From: Parachlorella kessleri
Taxonomy: Eukaryota; Chlorophyta; Trebouxiophyceae; Chlorellales; Chlorellaceae
NCBI GenBank assembly: GCA_001598975.1
Contig: BBXU01002173.1
Span: 1 to 31,895 of the forward strand
Direction: 5' to 3'
Length of the DNA: 31,895 nucleotides
Positions 1 through 8,679 of the stretch are shown here, one piece after another. Both the position numbers and the translations under genes were made by a program. How positions within the stretch are numbered: the stretch's first letter is position 1; the number at the start of each line of letters is the position of its first letter. The notes beneath the pieces are model-generated. The model saw only the letters and a program-made list of their open reading frames with translations, was not told the origin of the DNA and did no database searches.

Positions 1-72
1 CCCGTACCCCACCCCCCCCCCGTAAAAAAAAAAAAAAAAAAACCCGCGACGCCTAAAGCGCCCCTGGATGTT
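1..72. other. homopolymer-rich edge sequence
   Basis: The first bases are a run of C (about 12-21) followed by a run of 19 A (24-42), then a short GC-rich stretch. Nothing coding is visible. It looks like the low-quality or trimmed end of an assembled contig, or a gap edge, rather than a telomere, since no TTTAGGG-type repeat is present. Confidence 0.5.
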
Positions 73-210
73 GTGCACATGGCTGTGCAAACTCTGAGCA
101 GCAATGGTGCAACGGTCTGGGGAGGTTATTGGTTTCACACCCCGTGCTACACAATATTTAGCAGTTTCGTTAACGTGGAATGTATGAGCAACGCAGGCTT
201 TGGACCTGCA

Positions 211-708
211 GCCTTCCAGCGGCAGCCACCTCCTACTTTCCAACCGCTCCGCTGCAAATCTGGCTGTTGGGAATGCCGAGGGTGCACTTGCAGATGCCGC
301 CTCTGCCATTAGATGTGCTCCAGCCGATTATATTACAGCGTATGTGCGACAGGTGAGCTCTTGCTGTCAGGGCAGGCATACAGCAAATAGTAGGGTTGAC
401 TGCTGGAATTATCTCTTCCGCTGCAAGGCCTGGAGCTTGGAAAGTGTGTTTGGGCGTTGAAGGCAGGGTTTTGAGTCCTGTTACTAACAAGAGCAGCATT
501 GAGAGCTGTTGCCCAGAGATATTTTTGTGAGTACGCAATGGGGCTGTGGAAGCTATGCTGCAATCGGGCACCTACGCAGGTGGAGGCACTGCTGCACTTG
601 CGGCGACCCACGGAAGCCTTGCAAGAGCTGTTGTTGGCGGGGGACCGGCACCCGGAGTATGCTGCAACCCCCGAGTACCGCTCGCTTTTGAAACAGGTGC
701 AACGGTGA
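211..708 (+). CDS. TPR-repeat protein, C-terminal part (5' partial)
   Basis: Two exons at the 3' end of a longer gene: about 211-352 and 580-708, joined in phase 0 across a GTGAGC...CGCAG intron (353-579). The spliced product carries a tetratricopeptide helix pair: LSNRSAANLAVGNAEGAL, then ASAIRCAPADY, then after the junction VEALLHLRRPTEALQELL. The SNRSAA and alternating small/large residues are typical of the co-chaperone (HOP/STI1-like) TPR class, which binds C-terminal peptides of Hsp70/Hsp90; the partner cannot be told here. The first exon follows a possible acceptor (CCTGCAG at 205-211 or TTCCAG at 215-220), so its left edge is uncertain by a few codons and the 5' exons are off-window or too diverged to see. 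A TGTAA poly(A) motif sits at 744-748, 36 bases after the stop. Confidence 0.6.
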
Positions 709-1391
709 CATACTAGGACGGATCCAGAAGTGCCTCAGCAGGCTGTAACTGAATAGATGAGGAAATGGTTTCGTTAAGCAGTGGCAAGTAGTGTGAAGGG
801 GGCTTAGGTAGCTGTGAATTGACTGTACTGGATGCTGGATATGCTCTGGGGATGCCTCAATGCGGAATCAGGTCCTTCCCCAAGTTTTGTTCATGGTGGC
901 CGGTAGCGTGACAGCGCGCATCTGTGAACTGTTAAAGCAGTGAGTCATTGAGGGTATGAACATTTTCTTGAGGAACATCTAGGAGCGGTCGATTCTTCCT
1001 GGGCCTTGTATCTCTGAGTACCACTGTTCAGCTGCACTGCCATCACTACACACATCTGCTCCTTTCTCAAAAAGATGGTTAGGATGGTTGGGAGTCTCGG
1101 ACTGCAAAGCTGCAGCCGCGGGGCTGCAATTTTGGTCCAGTACCCCTTTTCTTGTCCTGGGCACGTATTTTTATAATCCTTTGTTGTATATTTAGTTGCG
1201 TTACAGCTGCCGGACCTGCCCGCAACAAGGTGTCTGGGTATATGATTACCTCAGCACTGACGGGCGGCATCCGTACACCAGTAAACGTGCCAAGCTTGGG
1301 AAATAGGAAGCAAGGAGAGAGCAAGCGGGCAGCTACCCAAACAAGGAAAATGAGCCGCCAAGGCGTGCCTCCGCGGGGCTTACAAGAGGGC
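709..1391. other. intergenic, convergent 3' ends
   Basis: This lies between the TPR gene (+) and SFT2 (-). It holds the two 3' untranslated regions: TGTAA at 744-748 on the plus strand, and TTACA (TGTAA on the minus strand) at 1201-1205 and 1380-1384 for SFT2. No coding signal that I trust; the open frames here lack family resemblance and overlap on both strands. Confidence 0.5.
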
Positions 1392-2358
1392 CTACCCCTC
1401 CACGACTTCTCTGCCAAAGAAGCGCATGACCATGGCCTGTGCAAAAGGCACATAGCTCAGGCAATACCTGCGCCAGTGCAACACACGCTTCATGAGCAGC
1501 TCCTCATCATGCCAAAGCTGCGTGCACTGTACTAGCATTGCCCAGAGAGTGCAAGGCCAGCAAATGAATGGAGTGTATGGAACAACCGTTTATGCAAGGC
1601 ATCCCTCGTCAGCCCCCATGTGCACTGCAGCTCCCCAGCAACTTACCAAATGTACGCGGCAAACTGTACAACAATGAAGAACATACAAAGTATGACGCTG
1701 TGGAACTTCCACGCTGCGATAAGGGTGAACATAATGCTGACTAGGTAAATTGCTGTAGAGACGACGCGTTTACTGTCAAACATATTCTTTATCTGCTTAA
1801 AGGGGCCCACAAGGAACATGGACCTGCAAAAAGGCAGACAATGGTTGAATCGATTGAAGAATTGGACATAGGACTCAGCAGACACAGCTGCTAGCAATAG
1901 TATATCTGGCCAGCAGTAGTAGCTTGCCGTCCCGCATACTCACCCCGCTATACTTAGTAGGTTGCCAAGCGTGTATATCACTGCAGCCACACAGTGCACA
2001 CGGTATTACTTGCACAATGGCTTAGTCACTGCAAGGAGCTTGCACTCGCACAACTGCCTCACCTGCGAACTTTGTAGGCCGCCAAATGAAGATAGGGGAC
2101 TGCAACATAGCGGTGCCAGCCTGTTGTGTACCCTCGATCCTCTAGCTGTGTAGCGGGCTGGAATCACAACAGGCTCTGCCTACTGCTTACCAGGAAGGTT
2201 AGCAGCAGCCCAAGCCCCAAGCAGCTGGCAAAGCCCACAAGCCGCTGCGTCCTGTTGAGTGTTGTGGCTTCATCTAGCTGACCTAGCAGCCCCTGCGTCC
2301 CCTGCTCCTCCTCTTGGAGACCCACTTGGGTCTTGAACTTCTCAAACCAAGCCGGCAT
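1392..2358 (-). CDS. SFT2: SFT2-type vesicle transport membrane protein
   Basis: Five exons on the minus strand: 2191-2358, 2063-2099, 1944-1980, 1647-1823, 1392-1467, giving 164 residues. All junctions are GT-AG and in phase. The product starts MPAWFEKFKTQVG, has a Glu/Gln-rich cytosolic head, then four hydrophobic segments: RLVGFASCLGLGLLLTFL, FAVIYTLGNLLSIAG, VSTAIYLVSIMFTLIAAW and VILCMFFIVVQFAAYIWY, and ends with LSYVPFAQAMVMRFFG. The YTLGNLLS, FLVGPFKQIKNMF and LSYVPFA blocks are hallmarks of the SFT2/GOT1-like family, which acts in fusion of endosome-derived vesicles with the Golgi. Two of the exons are only 37 bases, so simple ORF calling misses them. Length matches the family (about 160-230). 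It is divergent from the sphingomyelinase gene, with 290 bases between start codons. Confidence 0.93.
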
Positions 2359-2648
2359 GTTTAGCTAGATTGCGAGGTGGCCAACACAGTCCAGCTGACC
2401 AGCTGCAGGACTGCTTGTGCGCTTCTGGGCAGCTTGGAACAGAAGCAAAGATGATCGCAAGTTTGATCAAACGATCTGGAGGAGAGCTCTAAGCTTTCAG
2501 GCTTGGCTGGACCTGTTGTTGCACTTGAGGCAGGTTAACGAGGCCCGAAACTGGATTTGGATGCCTTGGCCAGTTTGGTCAAGCTATTTTGCCGCCAGGG
2601 CGCTACATGGCCAGGTCTTGTTAGGGGCCGCTGTCCTTTTAGTTGAGG
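2359..2648. promoter_or_regulatory. shared divergent promoter region, SFT2 / sphingomyelinase
   Basis: These 290 bases separate two start codons pointing away from each other, so both 5' untranslated regions and promoters must lie here or overlap the genes. I see no TATA box or other clear element. An open frame spanning 2417-2779 on the plus strand has no recognisable content. Confidence 0.45.
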
Positions 2649-5646
2649 ATGGGTCCGTTTCTTCATTTATCAAGTGCTGCGGTCGCGATAGCACTGTTGA
2701 CATCTCTGGCTTTATACCAGCCAGGGCAGGATCGTGTCGACTGCCCAGGCAATTCCTTAGTCATGGCAACCAGCTTTGATAGCAGTCGTGACTTGGAGGT
2801 GCTGACCCTGAATACCTGGGGCCTTTGGCTGGTCTCCAAGCGCCGCCAGCAGCGATTTCAACTCCTTGCTCAGCAGCTGAGGAAGACCTCGGCAGTGAGT
2901 GTGGGCTGGTGGGTGGTGACACTGTGGGTATTTAAAAGTCTGTATCACTGCTGGCGCGGTGGCATAGTGGATAGGTAGCAGATGTATTCTGGTGCTGCCA
3001 AAAGGACTGCTCAAGAAGTCGTAAGAGTAGACGGAACCACAGCAAGTGCTCGCGGCCTTGGGGCAGGTCAAAAGGTGAGGGCTGGGTTGGCTTGGTGCTC
3101 CGCAGGATGTGGTATTCCTACAAGAGGTGTGGGTGAGGGCAGACGCCCAGCTGCTCACAGAACAAGCTGCACTAGGAGTACTTCAGCATGCCGCCCACTT
3201 CCAGGGTGGTGCAATCGGCTCTGGCCTGCTGGTGCTGTCGCGGCACCCTATATTGGAGGTCGGCTTCCACCCCTACTCAGCCCGTGGGGATCCAGTCAAG
3301 GTATTCAACGGTGAGCATGCTGCGCCTCGCAGGTGGGCTGCCCTCAGCTCAACATTGAACGCCTCTGCTTTGCTTGAGGCACAGTCCATGTACTCTAGCT
3401 TACTCGCAAACTTCCATGGAGATGATATGTTCAAGTACCGCCGCTGGCAGTCTTAGCAAGGTAACTCAAAAGCTCGCATGGTTGTATGGTGCAGGGGACT
3501 TCTTTGCTGGCAAGGGGGTGGGCTGGGCTGCGCTGGCTACACCCGCTGGGGTAGTGGATGTTTTCAACACACATCTGTCTGCCAACTACCAGCAGCAGTG
3601 GCAAGGTAGGTGGGTACGTAGATTGGCACCTCCAGCAGGCTGGGCCTCTCTTCTTTACCTCTGACGTGAGTTGTTGCAACCTACAAGGGACGGTGGCGGG
3701 ACCATCCTGAGGACTGAACATAGGTCAGTGGAATGCACAAGCTTGAAGGACCTCCGCAAGTGCATGACCATGTGACTTTTGTCTGCAGATGGCAAAGAGG
3801 CAGCAATTAAATGCAGGGTGCCAGTGGATGACTACGCTGGCGTGCGATTGCAACAGATGATCGAGTTAGCTGCCTACATCAAAGGCCGCGCATCAGCAGA
3901 CGCCGTCGGCACGATTGTAGCCGGGGACTTCAACTCTGCACCAGATACCTTGGAGGTGGCTGTCTTCAAGGTAACGCCCGGCCTGCGGTGGTTCTGAGCG
4001 GGTACTGATTGGCCAATATCGGAAAAGCTGGTACTCGATACTCAATACTCGATAGTCTAGAGTATTGAAGACTGGAGTTACAATCTCAATGCTCTTATTT
4101 TCAGCTTCTGAGTAACAAAACGATACTCTACGCTGTCAAGTTGACCAGCAGGGGCAGCATTCTACAAAGCCAAACTACTTGTCCAAGCAGTTGTTGCTGA
4201 GGTGTTCACTGATGCTGCAACTGCTGCAGCTGCCTGTGTCACACGACCTTGTGCTAGCATAATGCATTGTTGTTCAAGGTAATTAGGCAGCTTCCTGGCC
4301 ATGTCTGCAGGCCCTCCTGCCCCACCTTCGTGACTGCTGGGCAGAGGTCCGGCCAGGAGAGGACGGCCCCACCGCCAACGCCCCAGGCAACTCCTTCGCA
4401 AGTGAGCTGGCAGCTTCCCTGCTACCTGCAAGGAGCTTGCCCTTGGCCACCAGCTTGCCTGTCCTCTTACTATCATCCTGGGCCTGGCGCTCCTTCAGCA
4501 TCCAGTCCGCATGCGTGACATCGCAGTTGGTAAAATATGACATCCACTTGTGCCTGACTTGCCATAAATCTCCCCAGATGTGACCTTTGCGATGCTGCAG
4601 CTGCGGGGGCGGGGCACAAGCCCATCCGGATAGATTACGTCTGGACATCAGGGCAGCCAACCGCAGCAGCGTTAGCGCTACAAGAGACAGGCTGTGGCTT
4701 TAGTTGCTCCGACCACATTGCGGTCAGCGCTGCTGTGCATTTCCCTCAGCAAAGCCAGCAACTGCAACGCACGGCAGGATCCAGCCGAACAAATGCGGGG
4801 TCAGGCAGGGCAGACTTGGGACGATGCGTGGCAGAAAAAGACAGTTTGGCAGAGGATGAGCGCCGGAAATCCTCCCAGGCAGCAGCAGCATCAGCAACAC
4901 CAGCAGCAGAGGTGCACGATAATCATGAGGCAGGTTACGATTCAGCAGCCGTGGAGGGAGCCACAGGTTGGCAACTCAGGCAGGTGGCAGGAGAAGGCAG
5001 CCAGCAGCAGCAGCAGCAGGAGCAGCGGCCGGAGCGAGGGAGGATGAGCCATGAGGGCGCAGCCTCCAAGCACCGACCCCTCTTTGTAACAACCTTGGCT
5101 TCCATGCTGCAAGGTGCGGTCGATGAGTGAAGCTGCCTGGAATCGGGTGTGTTCAGAGGTTCCTGTCGGTGCTGGGACGTTCCCTGGACGCTGGTTGCTA
5201 TATATATGCGACCTGCCAGCGACTGGCGCAAGTTGTACAGATTGCCTTGCGCTGTGCGGTCCGGTGGGTGTGGTCATGGTGGTTTCATGTTTCACCTCCT
5301 TTATTAAGAAATGGCTGTTTGTTTGGGCTGTGCTGCAGCCCGGGAGAAGATGGAGAATGGACGAGAGCTCTTCATGCTCGTGGCATGCGTGCTATGGACG
5401 CTGGGCTTCGCATCCCTTGCGGCCCTCCTTGCCTACCCATGGAGAGTATATCCCAAGGCGGTGTTTGTGGTCCTTCTCTGTATCATGGGCGTCGCCTTTG
5501 GGTGGGCTGGCGTGGCTTTCATCTGCGGCTTTGTGGGTCGAGGGGTTGAGGCAGCGGCATTGCGGCAAGGTGAGCTACAGCTGCGCTTCCTACTAGGGGC
5601 TCACCAGGGTGCCAACATTCTTTTGGCCCCGTCTATGAAGTCATGA
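2649..5646 (+). CDS. neutral sphingomyelinase / ISC1-type phospholipase C, membrane-anchored
   Basis: Seven exons (2649-2894, 3106-3310, 3495-3605, 3789-3970, 4311-4401, 4601-5113, 5339-5646) give 551 residues. The core is an endonuclease/exonuclease/phosphatase fold: TLNTWGL, then FLQEVW with metal-binding Glu at about 89, IGSGLLVLSRHPI, GDFFAGKGVGW (151-161, the P-loop-like segment of nSMase/Isc1), FNTHLSANY, GDFNSAP (Asp 234, Asn 236), RIDYVW (288-293) and CSDH (catalytic His about 317). A Gln/Ser/Ala-rich linker of about 120 residues leads to two C-terminal hydrophobic helices (about 460-515), the topology of animal SMPD2 and yeast Isc1. An N-terminal hydrophobic stretch (IALLTSLAL) could be a signal anchor; an in-frame Met at 2763 would bypass it. 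The enzyme removes the phosphate headgroup from a sphingolipid, yielding ceramide. The last exon is read through a possible donor at 5570; TGTAA at 5721-5725 supports this end. Confidence 0.87.
4031..4067. repeat. short direct and inverted repeat in an intron
   Basis: Within the fourth intron of the sphingomyelinase gene the octamer-like word tactcgata/atactcga recurs (4031-4055). CAATACTC (4043-4050) pairs with GAGTATTG (4060-4067) around a 9-base loop. It could fold as a small hairpin. No target-site duplication or longer element was seen. Confidence 0.5.
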
Positions 5647-5720
5647 CCGTCAAATGTGTCAGGTGTTCCCTACTTTGGCCACCTTTTGGCATATTCTGTG
5701 AACAACGGAGACCGTAGTCC

Positions 5721-5725
5721 TGTAA
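5721..5725 (+). terminator. candidate TGTAA poly(A) signal
   Basis: A TGTAA motif lies 75 bases after the sphingomyelinase stop codon at 5644-5646. Green algae commonly use this motif for polyadenylation; the call rests on position and motif only. Confidence 0.45.
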
Positions 5726-5941
5726 GCAAAAGAGTAGAAGGGCGTCCACGCATTGAACCCTTCAAGTGTGGTTTCCAGTTGGCCCCAGCTTTAATGGCAG
5801 TGGCGCCCTGTCTGCGCCTTGTCTGCTTAGCCTGCTATGAGACTCCATGCGGTTCCCAACACTGTCGAGCAGGCTTGCTCAAAGTCAATACGTTGTTTCA
5901 AACAGGTTGCCATTTTTAGACGGGATGGACACTTGTCCGCC

Positions 5942-8016
5942 ATGGCCAAACACCTCAGTTCAGAGACTAAAGGTCTCGTTCTCCAGGTCATCAGCACCGT
6001 GTTTGGTGTGGGAATGACAGTATGCGCTAAAATCCTGGGCCACAAGGGCCTCGGCGTCTTCGTCATTATCGCTGGAAGCCGGGTGGTACTTGTTGTTGCA
6101 ACCCTGGGAGCGCTCTTCTGGCAACGTGTGAACCCCTTCAAGAGTCAGAGGTGAGTTGAGGCGGTTTGTGAGAGCAGAGAGCACCTCACCGACTGAGGAG
6201 AATGGAAAGTAAGGCGGCGACATGAAAACTTCTAGTGTCATGTTTAGCCACTGCCATGCCACCTCCAGGAAGCTACTGCTCCTCGCTCGCGGGCTTCTGG
6301 GATTTACTGTCATCACCTCCATGTTTTGGTCAGTGCAGTTGCTACCCCTGGCAGGCAAGTGGAACTCGGGCCTAATTGCTTGCTGGACCACTTCACTCCT
6401 TCCTCTCGGCAACTAGCTGGACGGATCCTGCTGCCTCATGGTTCCTTTCTTGCTCCTCAACAGCTGGACAACAGTTGATTTCGCAAGCCCTTGCCTCTTG
6501 TATGTTCGGCTGTATGTTGCTGGTGACTCCGTTGCTGACCACAGTTATGCTGCATCCCTTTGGTTGGGGAGTGCGTCTATCCTGCCTAGGTTCCGTACCC
6601 TGAGGTCAGAACATGCAGAAAATACACATCGTTCCCTGCGATAACAAGGCTGCGCATTGAGTTGGTGCACCCCCTTCTGGCTTGGCTGCAGATGCCACCG
6701 TCCTATCTCGGCTATCTCCCCTGCTGATTGCCCTGCTGGCACCAGTCCTGCTCAAGGAGCCCTCCACGCCTGGGCTTTGGCTGGCGCTGCCCGCCTGCAT
6801 AGTGGGGGTGTTGCTTATTGCACGGCCAGCCTTTCTCTTTGGTGGTGAAGGAAGAGCAATGCTCACTCCGGCTGGGCTTGCCGTCGGACTTAGCCAGGCA
6901 AGATTTGTCCCCGGCTAGCTATTGTGAGTGCATGCCTGTGACAGCCCGTGTGCTGCTTTATTGCCGTGGTGAGTGCTTGGGGTGGAGGGATTCACTTTGC
7001 TGAGCCTGCCCATGTGTTTGGCTTTCTGAAGCAGTCTCCCTCACCTGCAGCTGCCCTACAGCTGCCCTACAGCTTGCAGCTCAAGATCCCCTTCATCTAC
7101 CCCTCCTGCAGGCAGTAACCCAAGCGCTGACCCGCATCTCAGTCAGAGCCCTCGGTTCGACAGAGCCTGCAGTGTCGATCATCATTAGTGGTGCTGTAGT
7201 GACCCTGTGCGGTGGCTCCTTGCTGGCCACGCTGCTGCCCGGCCAGCTCGATGTGCAGCCTACTCCCAATGCGTATGGTCTGCTGGCGTTGATGGGCTGC
7301 ATGGCTTGTGGGCTCCAGGTGAGGGCTGACGGTGGTATGTGACCTGTATGGGCTGCGCTTGGTACCGGCCCTTGTCTTAGTGTACCACCACAGCTGACCG
7401 GGAAGGGTGTTCTGCATGAGGAGGCATTTACCCGTGCTTTTGAAGACCTTGCACAGATCCAGATCCAGTGCTGCTGCGCAGCTGGCAGGACGCTTAGCCC
7501 TCCGATCCACAATCATTGCTGCGCCCATTGCAGGCCTCCAGCACGGTGTCATTGAAGTTGGTGCGAGTGGCCCCTGCCGCCGCCGTCAACTACCTTGCGG
7601 TGGTGTGGTCCATAGTGGCAGACTACCTAGTTTTTGGCCACTCGCCCTCGCCTTCGTCCCTGGCAGGTGCAGGGCTCATAAGCGGCAGCACGCTGGGCCT
7701 CATGCTGTGGGAGACTCAGACTCGAGCCCGTAGAGAAGGGCTCAAGGCCAGCGGGCGCAGCGCCAGTGGCAGTACAAGTATAGAGGGGGGTGTGCAGCGA
7801 GTCGGCAGCATTGGCGGCGGCAGCAGTAGGGAGTCACCAGGCGCTGAGGTGCGCAGTGGTGCTGGGAATGAGGTAGAGCTGGAGCGGCTGGCAGGCGTGG
7901 AGCAGGATCCAGAACAGCAGAGACTGATGAGTGATACCCCCGCAGCGTGGGAGAGCCCGGGGAGCCAGGGCAAGGGTGCCTTGCTGCCCAGTGACCGAGG
8001 TTACAGACTAGCCTGA
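5942..8016 (+). CDS. EamA/DMT-family transporter (SLC35G-like)
   Basis: Five exons (5942-6150, 6269-6354, 6692-6897, 7112-7318, 7534-8016) give 396 residues. The product has the two-repeat, roughly ten-helix layout of drug/metabolite transporters. Repeat 1 includes LQVISTVFGVGMTVCAKILG, then LLLARGLLGFTVITSMF, LPLADATVLSRLSPLL and LWLALPACIVGVLLIARP. Repeat 2 has LAVGLSQAVTQALTRI, STEPAVSIIISG and VNYLAVVWSIVADYLVFG. The LPLADATVL...SP signature is characteristic of EamA members. Substrate cannot be read from sequence; a nucleotide-sugar or metabolite is possible. Two of its four introns need GC donors (6355 and 6898); with GT donors the conserved blocks fall out of frame. A hydrophilic tail of about 110 residues rich in Ser, Gly and Glu follows the last helix. 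An in-frame upstream Met at 5837 would add 35 residues; I chose 5942 because the domain begins soon after. TGTAA at 8155-8159. Confidence 0.87.
6355..6691 (+). other. GC-AG intron (transporter intron 2)
   Basis: Exon ...CTGGCAG meets GCAAGT at 6355, and the acceptor is GGCTGCAG ending at 6691. Joining here gives LPLADATVL, a conserved EamA block, in frame. No GT donor nearby gives this result. Confidence 0.85.
6898..7111 (+). other. GC-AG intron (transporter intron 3)
   Basis: The donor is CAG|GCAAGA at 6898 and the acceptor CTCCTGCAG ends at 7111, phase 0. The join reads GLSQAVTQALTRI, starting the second EamA repeat. The frame meets a stop a few codons after the donor if it is not spliced. 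Confidence 0.8.
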
Positions 8017-8679
8017 GCATGGAGGTAGGTGTGGGGGAGAGTCTGTGCCGACGGCTTGGTGCAGAAGGGGACTGGGGCTTGTTCAGGGCTTTCCGTGGGT
8101 GGTATGCTCGGTGGCACTTGGTTGGAAGAAATTTTTTTTCTTATCTCTACTTATTGTAATCATATGCAGCCTCTCCCAATGGGGCTTCTGGTTTCATCTC
8201 TTGCAAGGCAGTCTTCCAGTTGGGAAGATTGCCCACGGCTCTCCAGACAAGTTGTTGGGAAGACAGAAATTGTCAGAGGCTTGCCACTGGCAGACGCTCC
8301 TTGGCAAGAAGTGTGTAAGCCTTGAAGCATGAATATCATGAGCTCATGAGCAATGCCTGGTATTGCTCCTTGGGCCATGCACGATCAAGCTGTACAGGTG
8401 ATCCAGCTGCCTTGGACGGCGATCTACCTCGATTCAACATTCTAGGTGTCATGTGACTGCTCCCTTCATTTTGAAAACGTGATCACCATCATGACAGGCG
8501 CATGAACAGGCAATAACTGAACTAGTACCGCACATGCATTGGGGGTCGTCCAAGAGTGTACCGTCTTATCCGACTGTGGACGCATGGACCACGTCCATTT
8601 TCGCCGTGCATTGTGATTGTTTGGCAGCCTGGTGAGCGAGGGGCAACTCCTGCGCTCCGCTTGAGCCTCTTTTACCAAG
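8017..8679. other. intergenic: transporter 3' UTR and mannanase 1 promoter
   Basis: This holds TGTAA at 8155-8159 for the transporter and the 5' flank of mannanase 1. A 12-base perfect palindrome CATGAGCTCATG (8337-8348) abuts a hairpin with 7-base arms, GAGCAAT (8348-8354) and ATTGCTC (8362-8368). No TATA box or further gene is evident. Confidence 0.45.

Noticed and set aside
1..72. Telomere or poly(A) retrocopy at the left edge
   Set aside because: There is no telomeric repeat, and the C and A runs are not attached to a recognisable retrosequence; an assembly edge is more likely.
2950..2980. tRNA-like start with A-box (TGGCATAGTGG) in the first sphingomyelinase intron
   Set aside because: No B-box (GGTTCRA) follows at the right distance and no acceptor stem can be paired, so neither a tRNA nor a clear SINE is supported.
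4571..4600. TCCCCAG at 4571-4577 as acceptor of sphingomyelinase exon 6
   Set aside because: It puts a stop in frame. The TGCTGCAG ending at 4600 restores RIDYVW and SDH in frame.
5656..5919. Open frame after the sphingomyelinase stop as an extra exon
   Set aside because: It has no membrane, domain or compositional support, and TGTAA precedes most of it.
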